This document shows positions 34,954-43,431 of a stretch of DNA of 64,000 nucleotides, one piece after another. Under the pieces are notes generated by a model. It did no database searches and was not told where the DNA came from. It saw only the letters and a list, made by a program, of their open reading frames with translations. The first letter of the stretch is position 1; the number at the start of each line of letters is the position of its first letter. The DNA lies in NCBI GenBank assembly GCA_002346745.1, contig DEAL01000014.1, positions 20,084 to 84,083 of the forward strand, written 5' to 3'. Origin of the DNA: Candidatus Neomicrothrix sp. UBA2983. GTDB lineage: Bacteria; Actinomycetota; Acidimicrobiia; Acidimicrobiales; MedAcidi-G1. Position numbers and translations under genes: made by a program.

Positions 34954-35142
34954 TCAGTCCTCGGCGGGCCCCGCGTAGGGGTTGGCCTCGCTCACCTCGA
35001 GCAGTTCGGAGCCCTCGTGGCGGGCGTCGGCGTCGCCCTTGAGCAGGCGGCCCAGCACCGAGGCACCGATGGCGCCGCTCATCAGGATGCCGACGGGCAT
35101 CACGACGACGAGCACGATGATCATGATCACGGCTCCGGCCAT
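34954..35142 (-). CDS. Small membrane protein
   Basis: 62-residue protein with one strong N-terminal membrane segment (GAVIMIIVLVVVMPVGILMS), a glycine-rich second stretch, then an acidic tail ending NPYAGPAED. Unknown family. It converges with glnR and is transcribed in the same direction as, but well apart from, ridA. Confidence 0.65.
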   Translation of the reverse strand: MAGAVIMIIVLVVVMPVGILMSGAIGASVLGRLLKGDADARHEGSELLEVSEANPYAGPAED

Positions 35143-35223
35143 GGCGGCAGTCTGCCAGAAGATCGTGGGCCCGGTGGCGCCGGCGGCTAGGCCGACATGG
35201 GCGGCGGATCCGGACGGTTGCCA

Positions 35224-35598
35224 CTACCCCACGTGGGCGATGGCCTCGACCTCGAAGAGCGCCCCGATCGGCAGGGCGGCCACCGCCACGCAGGAACGGG
35301 CCGGACGGTGGTCGCCGAAGGCGGCGCAGTACACCTCGTTGATGGCGGCGAAGTTGCCCATGTCCGTAAGGAACACCGTGGCCTTGACCACCTGGTCCAT
35401 CGTCGCCCCGTTGGCCTCCAGTTGGGTCCGGAGGTTGGACAGCGCCTGGGCCGCCTGGGCCTCGACGCCGCCCTCGGCCAGCGAGCCGACCACCGGACCG
35501 TCGACGGTGTCCACCTCGACGAGGCCAACCTGGCCGCTGACGAACAGGAAGTCGCCCGCCCGGACGACGGGGGTGTAGGGACCGACGGGTTTGGACAT
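35224..35598 (-). CDS. ridA: RidA family reactive-imine deaminase
   Basis: 124-residue YjgF/YER057c/UK114 protein that hydrolyses reactive enamine/imine intermediates from amino-acid catabolism. It opens with PVGPYTPVVRAGDFLFVSGQ, has VVKATVFLTDMGNFAAINEVY, and keeps the catalytic-site Arg (Arg101 in RPARSCVAVAALP) and the Glu in FEVEAIA. GGAGG lies upstream of the ATG. A 35-bp gap to the upstream 2Fe-2S/molybdopterin-type gene suggests a shared transcript. Confidence 0.9.
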   Translation of the reverse strand: MSKPVGPYTPVVRAGDFLFVSGQVGLVEVDTVDGPVVGSLAEGGVEAQAAQALSNLRTQLEANGATMDQVVKATVFLTDMGNFAAINEVYCAAFGDHRPARSCVAVAALPIGALFEVEAIAHVG

Positions 35599-35633
35599 GG
35601 TCGCCTCCTCGGCGTGTGGTCGGGGTCTGGAAC

Positions 35634-37157
35634 TCAGATACCGGTCGGCCAGGCCTCCGGCGCCCCGCGAGTCAACCACGTGGCGGCGGCGACCGCAGCG
35701 AACACGGCGTCGGAGCCGTTGACGGGCGGTCCGTCGTCGGGCTCGACAACCACCTCGATGGGCGGAGTCTCGGTCGCCCGGACGATGCCGAGCGAGCGCA
35801 CGGTCAGGTCATGGACGGTGCCCTCGTCGTCGACGGCCAGCGACTCGGCGGTGACCCAACTCCACCCCATGTGGGCAGCGCCGACGCTGTAGGAGCGCAG
35901 CACGGTGGCGTCCAGCGGCTGGCCACAGCGGACTGTCACGCGGATGCCGGCGGCGTCGACCTCGGCGGTGGCGGTGCCGCCGTCGGGGGCGGTGACCCAA
36001 CCGACGTCGCCGCGGGCGGCGGCCAGGAGGGCGACGGCCTCGGCCCAGCCGGCGGCGCGCAGGTTGGCCGAGGTGGGCGGTCCGGGGACGTCGACCTCCT
36101 CGACAGCCAGGTCGGGGGCCACCCGGGCGACGGCGTCCGCGATGCCGGGGGTGCGGACCACACGCAGGACGCCCCGGCCGTCGGCGTCGACACCGGCGGC
36201 GACCGGTGGGCGCTTGGGGCCGTCGCGCACCGTGTCCTCGCGGGCATGGAGGACGAGTACCGGGACGCCGTACTGGTCGGCGAGGCGGCGGGCCTCGGCG
36301 GGCGCAGGCGAAGTGGCCTTGCCGCCGAAGGCGCCGCCGTTGGCCAACGGCGTCGACGGCTCGCCGCCGGGCTCGCACCAGGCAGCGTCGGTCTCGAGGT
36401 AGCCGGGATCCACCCACGAGGTGCGCAGCGTGGCCACCCAGTCGCCGGGCGGGAGGTTGAGGCGCGCCCGGGCCTCGGCGGTGGTCCGGCGTCCCTGCAC
36501 CTTGCCGGCCGCCGCCCGGGCCTCGACGAGCGACTCCCCCACGCCGAAGCCGCCGCGGCCGTCGGGCACGGCGACGAGGCAACCCTCGGGGGCGGTGTCG
36601 GCGGCGAAGCCGCCGCGGCCGAGCACCACGTCGGGTCCGACCCGCTGCGGCACGTGGCCCTCGAGTGCAGCCCGCCGGGCGGCCGGCTCGGGGTCGCCGG
36701 TCCACGGTCCCGAGCCGTAGCGATCCCAGGCCTCGAGGATGGTCTGCCAGCCGGTGCAGCGGCAGAGGTGGGCGTGCAGCGCCCGGGCGGCCCGGTCCCG
36801 GTCGACGGCGCCGGCCGCCCGCAGGCCGGCGAGGCGCACGACGATGCCGGGGGTGCAGAAGCCGCACTGGCTGCCACCGGTCGAGCAGAGGGCGTCCGCC
36901 CAGGCCCGCCGGTCGGCGTCGGGCAGCCCGTCGAGGGTGGTGATGCTGCGTCCGGCGACCCGGCGGGCCGGGGTCACGCACGAGACGCGGGGCTGTCCGT
37001 CGACAAGCACCGTGCAGCAGCCGCACTGGCCCTGGGGGCTGCAGCCGTCCTTGACGGAGGTGATCCCGAGCCGTTCGCGCAGGACGTCGAGCAGGGTGGC
37101 ACCATCGTCGGGGATGGCGACCTCGCGGCCGTCGACGGTCAGGGTGAGCGGCTTCAC
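35634..37157 (-). CDS. Compact xanthine-dehydrogenase-like fusion (2Fe-2S + reduced Moco domain)
   Basis: 507-residue protein. Residues 1-155 are the two-cluster small subunit of xanthine/CO dehydrogenases: plant-type 2Fe-2S loop GCSPQGQCGCCTVLVDG (38-54) and the second cluster motif QCGFCTPG with CRCTGW. Residues about 165-507 match only parts of the molybdopterin subunit, including NGGAFGGKATSPAPAEARRL, REDTVRDGPKRPP and a late HMGWSWVTAESL segment. A complete Moco subunit is about 700-750 residues, so roughly half is missing. GTG start; faces the lipoprotein gene at 37212 across 54 bp. Activity uncertain. Confidence 0.82.
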   Translation of the reverse strand: MKPLTLTVDGREVAIPDDGATLLDVLRERLGITSVKDGCSPQGQCGCCTVLVDGQPRVSCVTPARRVAGRSITTLDGLPDADRRAWADALCSTGGSQCGFCTPGIVVRLAGLRAAGAVDRDRAARALHAHLCRCTGWQTILEAWDRYGSGPWTGDPEPAARRAALEGHVPQRVGPDVVLGRGGFAADTAPEGCLVAVPDGRGGFGVGESLVEARAAAGKVQGRRTTAEARARLNLPPGDWVATLRTSWVDPGYLETDAAWCEPGGEPSTPLANGGAFGGKATSPAPAEARRLADQYGVPVLVLHAREDTVRDGPKRPPVAAGVDADGRGVLRVVRTPGIADAVARVAPDLAVEEVDVPGPPTSANLRAAGWAEAVALLAAARGDVGWVTAPDGGTATAEVDAAGIRVTVRCGQPLDATVLRSYSVGAAHMGWSWVTAESLAVDDEGTVHDLTVRSLGIVRATETPPIEVVVEPDDGPPVNGSDAVFAAVAAATWLTRGAPEAWPTGI

Positions 37158-37198
37158 CGTCGCAGTGTGCCGCAGCGGCGCCGTGCCGGGCGACCCGG

Positions 37199-37204
37199 TA
37201 CCCT
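37199..37204 (+). promoter_or_regulatory. -10-like TACCCT, leaderless
   Basis: TACCCT, seven bases, then the GTG at 37212. Confidence 0.45.
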
Positions 37205-37211
37205 CGCCGCC

Positions 37212-38090
37212 GTGCGGCATCCCTCCCGACGGCAGGTTCTCGGCGGGCTGGCCGGCCTGGCGGGCGGCCTGCTGCTGCCCGGCTGCGGCGGCGGCTCGTC
37301 CACGTCCGCCCCCACGACGACCCTCCCCGAGGGGTTCCGGCTGGGGGCCCGCTTCGCCGACGGCTACCGGGCACCGGCGGTGCTGGCCGCCGGGTCCCGC
37401 CAACGGGCGCCGTTCGTGCTGGTCGCCGGCGACGGCTGGCCGGCCGTGGAGGGGGTGCCCGACGCGGTCGCGGCGACGGTCCGGCGCGACGGCCAGGTGG
37501 TGCACGAGGGCAGCCTCGAACGCCACGGCGAGCCGGGCGTGACCCCGTACTACCCGCTGGTGTTCACCCCCGAGGAGGCCGGCGACCACGAGCTGGTGGC
37601 CGAGGGGATCGTCGACCCGTACCCGTTCCGGGTGGGCGACCGGGAGGACGTGGCACTCGTCCAGGTGGGCGACCCGATGCGGGCGGTCGACACGCCGACG
37701 GTCGCCGACCCCCGCGGCGTCGACCCGATCTGCACCCGGCACGCCGGGACCTGCGACCTGCACGAGGTGACGCTGACCGAGGCGCTGGCCCTCGACAGTC
37801 CGACGGCGCTGCTGATCTCGACGCCCCGGTACTGCCAGACCGACGTGTGCGGCCCGGCCCTCGAGGTACTGCTGTCACTGGCGGGCGGCACGCCCGGGCT
37901 GACCGCCGTGCACGCCGAGGTCTGGATGGACGAGGACCTCACGGCGCTGACCCCGGCGATCGGCGCCTACGGCCTCGAGTTCGAGCCCAGCCTCGTCGTG
38001 GCCGACGCCGATGGCGTCGTCGTGGACGTCCTGCACTTCGCCATGGACACCCGTGAGGTCCGCCGCGCCCTCAAGCGGAGCACCGCCTGA
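37212..38090 (+). CDS. Lipoprotein with thioredoxin-like domain
   Basis: 292-residue exported protein. Its start VRHPSRRQVLGGLAGLAGGL ends in a lipobox LLPGC (Cys25), and the twin Arg before the hydrophobic core suggests Tat export. A Ser/Thr linker follows, then a beta-rich region, and a C-terminal thioredoxin-like domain with LLISTPRYCQTDVCGPALEVLL (near 200), where the two Cys are separated by four residues, and FEPSLVVADADGVVVDVLHF. It probably acts at the outer face of the membrane in redox or thiol chemistry; the exact role is unknown. Confidence 0.8.
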   Translation: MRHPSRRQVLGGLAGLAGGLLLPGCGGGSSTSAPTTTLPEGFRLGARFADGYRAPAVLAAGSRQRAPFVLVAGDGWPAVEGVPDAVAATVRRDGQVVHEGSLERHGEPGVTPYYPLVFTPEEAGDHELVAEGIVDPYPFRVGDREDVALVQVGDPMRAVDTPTVADPRGVDPICTRHAGTCDLHEVTLTEALALDSPTALLISTPRYCQTDVCGPALEVLLSLAGGTPGLTAVHAEVWMDEDLTALTPAIGAYGLEFEPSLVVADADGVVVDVLHFAMDTREVRRALKRSTA

Positions 38091-38145
38091 TCGACCCCGT
38101 GAACACGGGGGGCGAGCCGCAGCCCGCCGGGGGTGACGGGGGCGG

Positions 38146-38466
38146 CTAGGAGAAGCTCTGGCCGCAGCCGCAGGTGCGCTGGGCGTTGGGGTTGTCGATC
38201 GAGAACCCCGCCTCGTTGAGGCCGTCCTTGTAGTCGAGCGTGGCGCCCTCGAGCAGCTGGGCGCTGGACGGATCGACGACGACCTTCACGGCCCCGTAGG
38301 ACACTTCGAGGTCCTCGTCGGTGGACTCGGTGTCGAAGTACATCTCGTAGCTGAAGCCAGAGCAGCCGCCGGGGCGCACCGCCACGCGCAGGGCCAGGTT
38401 CTCGTCGCCCTCGCTCGCCATCAACTCGCCGACCTTGGTGGTGGCGTCGTCCGTCAGCGTGATCAT
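38146..38466 (-). CDS. erpA: Iron-sulfur cluster insertion protein (A-type carrier)
   Basis: 106-residue A-type Fe-S carrier. The three cluster ligands are at their standard places: Cys35 in RPGGCSGFSY, and Cys99 and Cys101 in TCGCGQSFS. It begins at the ATG MITLTDDA with GGGAG about 8 nt upstream. Divergent from mrp, another Fe-S assembly gene, across 95 bp; the pair suggests joint control of cluster delivery. ErpA versus IscA cannot be settled from sequence alone. Confidence 0.92.
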   Translation of the reverse strand: MITLTDDATTKVGELMASEGDENLALRVAVRPGGCSGFSYEMYFDTESTDEDLEVSYGAVKVVVDPSSAQLLEGATLDYKDGLNEAGFSIDNPNAQRTCGCGQSFS

Positions 38467-38549
38467 GTGCTGCTCCCTCACATCGTGCGCTGTGCCCGAG
38501 AGTGTAGCGGCCGGCCTCCCGCGATCCCAGCAGGCGGACGCATCGCCCA

Positions 38550-38555
38550 TAGGCT
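38550..38555 (+). promoter_or_regulatory. -10-like TAGGCT for mrp
   Basis: TAGGCT, six bases, then the mrp ATG. Confidence 0.5.
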
Positions 38556-38561
38556 CTGGGT

Positions 38562-39764
38562 ATGTCCGACGGGACCTCCACCACGCCCGGACCCCCCTCC
38601 GGCGAACCACCCACGGTCGAGGAGGTGATGGGGCTGCTGCGCGGCGTCGTCGACCCCGAACTGGGCTCCGACATCGTCGAGCTCGGCATGGCCAAGGGCG
38701 CCACAGTCGGCGATGACGGCCTGGTCGACGTCACGATCGCCCTCACCACCTCGGGCTGCCCGCTGCGTGCCCAGATCCAGCGCGACGTGCGGGCCCGCAT
38801 CGGCGGCCTGCCCGGGGTCACCAAGGTGCACATCACCTGGTCGGAGCTGACGCCCGACGAGAAGGCGGCCGCCATGGCCAAGGCCCGCTGGAACGTCGCC
38901 CAGGACGCGCCCGACACGATGGTGCCCGCCACCTGCCGGGTACTCATGGTGGCCTCCGGCAAGGGCGGCGTCGGCAAGTCGTCGGTCACCGTGAACCTGG
39001 CGGCGGCACTGGCCGACCGGGGCTTCGCCGTCGGCGTCATGGACGCCGACATCTGGGGCTTCTCGGTGCCACGCATGCTCGGCGTCGAGGGCCGCCTCGG
39101 CGGTTCGCCCGAGTCCGGCAAGATCACCCCGATCACCAAGCAGGTGGGCGCCGGCCACCTCGAGGTCGTATCCATGGGCTTCCTCGTCGAGGGAGAGGAG
39201 ACCGCCCTCATGTGGCGGGGCCTGATCCTGAACCGCGCCGTGCAGCACTTCTGCGAGGACGTGGCCTGGGGAGACCTCGACTACCTGCTGATCGACATGC
39301 CGCCCGGCACCGGCGACGTCCAGATGGGCCTCGCCAAGATGCTGCCCAGAGCCGAGATGCTCATCGTGACCACACCGGCGCTGGCCGCCCAGAAGGTAGC
39401 GGTACGGGTGGCGCACATGGGGCGCAACAACTACCTGCGGATCGTCGGCGTCGTCGAGAACATGAGCGCCTACGTGACCCCCGACGGCGAGTCCCACGAG
39501 TTGTTCGGCGCCGGCGGCGGCAGCGACCTGGCCGAGCGGATCGGCGCCCCCCTGCTCGGCAGCATCCCGATCGACGCCGCCGTGGCCGCCGGCGGCGACG
39601 CCGGGAAGCCGGTGGTGCTGGGCGAGGGCCCGGCTGCCGACGCCTACCGGTCGATCGTGGAGCTGCTGGCCACCGAGGCGGCACCGCCGCTCGACATGGA
39701 GGGCTGCTCGGCCCGGCTGCTGGCCGCCGCCGAGGCCGCCCTCGACGCCGCCGACGCGGGGTAG
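38562..39764 (+). CDS. mrp: Mrp/ApbC Fe-S carrier ATPase
   Basis: 400-residue P-loop ATPase of the Mrp/NBP35 family. Residues 20-105 are a MIP18 (DUF59) domain (VVDPELGSDIVELGM, TTSGCPLRAQI). The ATPase has the deviant Walker A GKGGVGKSS near residue 130, MDADIWGFSVPRMLG, and the Walker B IDMPPGTGD. The CxxC that bridges a cluster in many homologues is not present; the site reads NMSAYVTPDGESHELFG, as in other actinobacterial members. Cytosolic cluster assembly or transfer. Confidence 0.93.
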   Translation: MSDGTSTTPGPPSGEPPTVEEVMGLLRGVVDPELGSDIVELGMAKGATVGDDGLVDVTIALTTSGCPLRAQIQRDVRARIGGLPGVTKVHITWSELTPDEKAAAMAKARWNVAQDAPDTMVPATCRVLMVASGKGGVGKSSVTVNLAAALADRGFAVGVMDADIWGFSVPRMLGVEGRLGGSPESGKITPITKQVGAGHLEVVSMGFLVEGEETALMWRGLILNRAVQHFCEDVAWGDLDYLLIDMPPGTGDVQMGLAKMLPRAEMLIVTTPALAAQKVAVRVAHMGRNNYLRIVGVVENMSAYVTPDGESHELFGAGGGSDLAERIGAPLLGSIPIDAAVAAGGDAGKPVVLGEGPAADAYRSIVELLATEAAPPLDMEGCSARLLAAAEAALDAADAG

Positions 39765-39770
39765 GGCGAC

Positions 39771-40271
39771 CTAGCCCAGTTCGGGGCGCTTCGGCGGCTC
39801 GTCGTCCCGCCACCCCTCGACGTCGATCGGACCGTCGCCGGTCCCGTGGAACCCGCCGTGGCGGTGCCCGCCGAGGTCGACCCGCCAGGCCATCGTGTGG
39901 CGTCCCCGCTCCATCCGCCGGCCGAACCAGCGGGCGGTCGAGGCCCGCAGCAGCATCCGGGTGGGCGGGAACAGCAGCGACAGGCCGAGGGCGTCGGTGG
40001 CGAAGCCCGGCGTGAGCATGAGCGCCCCGCCGAACAGCACCAGCAGGCCGTCGACCAGCTGGCGGCCCGGAATCCGGCCGGCGGCCATCTCCGCCTCGGC
40101 CTTGCGCAGGATGCCGAGGCCCTCCCGCTTCACGAGCCAGGCGCCGACGACGGAGATGAGCACCAGCAGGGCGACCGTGTTGAGCACCCCGACCTCGCCG
40201 GCCACCTGGACGATCAGGTACAGCTCGACGATCGGCGTGACGAGGAAGACGATGAGGAGGAACGGGAACAC
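39771..40271 (-). CDS. fxsA: FxsA family membrane protein
   Basis: 166-residue membrane protein. The first hydrophobic segments PFLLIVFLVTPIVELYLIVQVAG and LNTVALLVLISVVGAWLVKREG match FxsA, known in E. coli for relieving phage T7 exclusion. A third segment LVDGLLVLFGGALMLTPGFATD carries the family's LTPGF motif. A hydrophilic His/Gly-rich tail follows. GTG start 7 nt after a TACGCT hexamer. Convergent with mrp, 6 bp apart. Confidence 0.88.
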   Translation of the reverse strand: MFPFLLIVFLVTPIVELYLIVQVAGEVGVLNTVALLVLISVVGAWLVKREGLGILRKAEAEMAAGRIPGRQLVDGLLVLFGGALMLTPGFATDALGLSLLFPPTRMLLRASTARWFGRRMERGRHTMAWRVDLGGHRHGGFHGTGDGPIDVEGWRDDEPPKRPELG

Positions 40272-40278
40272 GGCGGCC

Positions 40279-40284
40279 AGCGTA
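40279..40284 (-). promoter_or_regulatory. -10-like TACGCT for fxsA
   Basis: TACGCT on the minus strand, 7 nt before the fxsA GTG. Confidence 0.45.
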
Positions 40285-40350
40285 GAGGCTGGGTCCCGGC
40301 GGGCCGCCGCGGCGGACCGGGCGCCGCGGCGGACAGGAGGCCGGGCCGAA

Positions 40351-40356
40351 TAGCCT
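40351..40356 (+). promoter_or_regulatory. -10-like TAGCCT for selA
   Basis: TAGCCT, nine bases, then the selA ATG. Confidence 0.4.
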
Positions 40357-40365
40357 GCACCTCCC

Positions 40366-41640
40366 ATGGCCCCGGATCGCCCACCGTCCGTAGACCGCCT
40401 CGCCCGCTCGCTGGCCGACACGGGCCTCCCCCACCCGCTGCTCGTTGACGCCGCCCGCCAGGCGGTCGCCGACGGTGACCCGGCCGACGCCGTCGACCGG
40501 GCCCGCGACCTCGCCGAGGCCACCGCCCGCCACCTCCTGACCGGCGTCGTCAACGCCACCGGGGTGCTGCTGCACACCAACCTGGGGCGGGCCCCGTGGG
40601 GCACCACCCTCGACGACGCCCGCTACCGCACCCTCGAGTTCGACCTGGCCACCGGCGAGCGGGGTTCCCGCCAGGACCGGGCGCCCGCCCTGCTGGCCCG
40701 GGCCTGTGGCGCCGAGGCGGCGATCGTCGTCAACAACTGTGCCTCGGCGGTGCTGCTGGTGCTGGCCGCCCTCGCCGAGGGCCGGTCGGCCGTCGTCTCA
40801 CGCGGCGAGTTGGTCGAGATCGGCGGCGGCTTCCGCATCCCCGACGTCATGGCCCAGTCCGGCGCCCGCCTGCTGGAGGTCGGCACCACCAACCGGACCC
40901 GCCGGGAGGACTTCGCCCGGGCGGTTTCGGCCGCCGACGATGCCGCCCTCGTACTCTCCGTCCACCGATCCAACTACCGGATCGAGGGGTTCACCGAGTC
41001 GGTGGCCGTAGCCGACCTGGCCAGCCTGGGGCTGCCGGTCGTGGCCGACATCGGCTCTGGGTTGCTCGACGCCGCCTGCCCGTGGCTGGCCGACGGGCCG
41101 CCCGCCTGGCTGCAGGGCGAGCCCGCCGCCCGCCAGACCCTCGAGGCCGGCGCCGACCTGATCACCTTCTCGGGCGACAAGCTGCTGGGCGGTCCCCAGG
41201 CCGGGGTGATCGCCGGCCGGGCCGACCTCGTGGCCGCCTGCGCCGCCCACCCGCTGGCGCGGGCGCTGCGGCCCGGCAGCCTCGTCCTCCACGCCCTCCA
41301 GGACCTGGCGCTGGCCTACCTGCGCCGCGACGGCGACGCCATCCCGTTCTGGCGCATGGCCACCCTCGGAGTCGACGGGCTGCGGGAGCGGGCCGCCGGC
41401 ATCGCCCCCGGGCTGGTCGCCGACATGGCGGCCGTCCCCGGCGGCGGAACGCTGCCCGGCGTCGAGATCCCGTCGGCGGGGCTGCGCCTCGACGGCGACC
41501 GGTCCGCCGACCTGCGGGCGGGCAGCCCGCCGGTGGTCGCCCGGGTCGCCGACGACGCCACCTGGCTGGACCTTCGCACGGTCCACCCGGACGACGACGC
41601 CCTGCTGGCCGACGCCCTCGACCGGCTCGGCGCCCGCTGA
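40366..41640 (+). CDS. selA: L-seryl-tRNA(Sec) selenium transferase
   Basis: 424-residue PLP enzyme that converts Ser-tRNA(Sec) to Sec-tRNA(Sec) with selenophosphate. VVNATGVLLHTNLGRAP, the start of the fold, is near residue 61; VNNCASAVLLVLAAL near 124; the PLP Lys272 lies in FSGDKLLGGPQAG; and HPLARALRP, with FWRMATL, completes the signature. Length is slightly short of the E. coli enzyme (463). selB follows after 45 bp, and the tRNA substrate is encoded at 28130. Confidence 0.96.
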   Translation: MAPDRPPSVDRLARSLADTGLPHPLLVDAARQAVADGDPADAVDRARDLAEATARHLLTGVVNATGVLLHTNLGRAPWGTTLDDARYRTLEFDLATGERGSRQDRAPALLARACGAEAAIVVNNCASAVLLVLAALAEGRSAVVSRGELVEIGGGFRIPDVMAQSGARLLEVGTTNRTRREDFARAVSAADDAALVLSVHRSNYRIEGFTESVAVADLASLGLPVVADIGSGLLDAACPWLADGPPAWLQGEPAARQTLEAGADLITFSGDKLLGGPQAGVIAGRADLVAACAAHPLARALRPGSLVLHALQDLALAYLRRDGDAIPFWRMATLGVDGLRERAAGIAPGLVADMAAVPGGGTLPGVEIPSAGLRLDGDRSADLRAGSPPVVARVADDATWLDLRTVHPDDDALLADALDRLGAR

Positions 41641-41685
41641 GCAGCCGGTCCGCCGACCCACCGACCCGCTACACCAGAGGCCCGC

Positions 41686-43407
41686 ATGCACGTCGTCGCC
41701 ACCGCCGGCCACGTCGACCACGGCAAGTCCACGCTCGTCGAGGCCCTTACCGGCACCGATCCGGACCGCTTCGCCGAGGAGAAGGCCCGTGGCCTGACCA
41801 TCGACCTGGGGTTCGCCGCCACGACGCTGCCCTCGGGTGCGCCGCTGTCGCTGGTGGACGTGCCCGGCCACGTGCGGTTCATCAAGAACATGCTGGCCGG
41901 GGTGGGCGCCGTCGACGCCTGCCTGTTCGTCGTCGCCGCCACCGAGGGCTGGAAGCCGCAGTCCGAGGAGCACCTCCGCATCCTCGAGCTGCTCGGCGTC
42001 GCCCACGGGATCGTGGCGCTGACCAAGGTCGGGGTCGCCGACGAGGACCTCGTCGAACTGGCCCACCTCGAACTCGAGGAGCGCCTGGCTGGCACCTTCC
42101 TCGAGGGTGCCGCCATCGTGGACGTGGACGCCCCCACCGATGTCGGGCTGGACGACCTGCGGACCGCCCTCGACGACCTCCTGGCGGCCACGCCGACCTC
42201 GGCCGACCACGGTCGACCGCGGCTGTGGGTCGACCGGTCCTTCGCCGCCAAGGGCTCCGGCACCGTCGTGACCGGGACGCTCACCGGCGGCCGGCTGGCC
42301 GTCGACGACGAGCTCGAGCTCCACCCCCGGGGCGACCGGGTGCGGGTCCGGGCGCTCCAGAACCACCACGAGGCCCGCGACGACCTGCCACCCGGCAGCC
42401 GCTGCGCCGTCAACCTGGTGGGCGTCGCCCACGACGACGTCCAGCGGGGCGACGTGCTGGTCCGGCCCGGACGGTGGCACCTCACGACCGTGGTCGACGC
42501 CGACCTGGCGGTCCTCGACGGCCTCGACCACGCCGTGTCCAGGCGGGGGGCGTTCGTCGCCTATGTGGGCGCCGGCGAGCACCCGGTGCGCCTACGGATC
42601 CTCGGCCCCGACGCCCTTGAGCCGGGCGCCCGAGGGGCCGTCCGGCTGTTCCTCCCCGAGGCCCTGCCGCTGCTGCCCGGCGACCGCTTCGTGCTGCGTG
42701 AGAGCGGCCGGGCCGAGACGGTCGGCGGCGGCGAGGTGCTCGACGTGGAACCCCGGGAGCGTGCCTCACGGGCCCGGCCCGACCGCTCTGTCGACCGGGT
42801 GGTGCGCGAACGGGGCTGGGTGAACGTCGACGAGTTGGAGCGGCTGACCGGCGAGCGCCGCGACCCCGACCTCGGCAACTGGGCGGTCGACCCCGGCGCC
42901 CTCCAGGAGTCGGTGGCCGGCTTGCGGGAACGCCTCGAGGACGCCGGCCCCCTCGGGCTGGACCTGGCGCTCCTCGACGACCGGCAGCGGGCCGTCGTCG
43001 AACTCCTGGACGACGCCGTCGTGGACGGCGGCCACCTGCGGCCCGCCGACGCCGTGGACACCCTGGCCGACCACCCCTTCCTCGCGGCGCTGGCAGCACA
43101 GCCGTTCGCGCCACCCGACCCGGGGGACGTCGACCGCGGCGAACTGCGGGAGATGGTCCGGCGCGGGATGGTGGTGGAACAGGACGGGGTGTTCTTCGCC
43201 GCCTCCGGCGTCGAGGCGGCCGCCCGCCTGGCGGCCCGGCTGCTGGCCGACGACCCCGATGGGTTCACCGTGTCGGCGTTCCGGGAGGCGGCGGGCAACA
43301 CCCGCAAGCACACCCTGCCGCTTCTGGCGCGCCTCGACGGGACCGGCGTCACCCGCCGGCGTGGCGACCTGCGGATCGGCGGCCCACGGCTCCCCGACCC
43401 GGACTGA
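41686..43407 (+). CDS. selB: Selenocysteine-specific elongation factor
   Basis: 573-residue SelB that brings Sec-tRNA to UGA codons next to SECIS hairpins. The G domain has AGHVDHGKSTL (residues 7-17), the DVPGHVRFIKNMLAG switch, and a G4 element read as ALTKVGVAD, where the usual Asp of (N/T)KxD is displaced. Domains II-III follow (WVDRSFAAKGSGTVVTGTLTGG). The C-terminal winged helices bind the mRNA hairpin: VDRVVRERGWVNVDELERLTGE, and the last one with FREAAGNTRKHTLPLLARLDGTGVTRRRGD. Part of a selA-selB operon. Confidence 0.96.
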   Translation: MHVVATAGHVDHGKSTLVEALTGTDPDRFAEEKARGLTIDLGFAATTLPSGAPLSLVDVPGHVRFIKNMLAGVGAVDACLFVVAATEGWKPQSEEHLRILELLGVAHGIVALTKVGVADEDLVELAHLELEERLAGTFLEGAAIVDVDAPTDVGLDDLRTALDDLLAATPTSADHGRPRLWVDRSFAAKGSGTVVTGTLTGGRLAVDDELELHPRGDRVRVRALQNHHEARDDLPPGSRCAVNLVGVAHDDVQRGDVLVRPGRWHLTTVVDADLAVLDGLDHAVSRRGAFVAYVGAGEHPVRLRILGPDALEPGARGAVRLFLPEALPLLPGDRFVLRESGRAETVGGGEVLDVEPRERASRARPDRSVDRVVRERGWVNVDELERLTGERRDPDLGNWAVDPGALQESVAGLRERLEDAGPLGLDLALLDDRQRAVVELLDDAVVDGGHLRPADAVDTLADHPFLAALAAQPFAPPDPGDVDRGELREMVRRGMVVEQDGVFFAASGVEAAARLAARLLADDPDGFTVSAFREAAGNTRKHTLPLLARLDGTGVTRRRGDLRIGGPRLPDPD

Positions 43408-43431
43408 GCCGCCCGCCCGACGGCCCGGATC

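Noticed and set aside
35616..37211. Long plus-strand open frame leading into the lipoprotein at 37212
   Set aside because: The upstream part is antisense to the 2Fe-2S/molybdopterin-type gene; the real protein starts at the GTG at 37212, just before its signal peptide.
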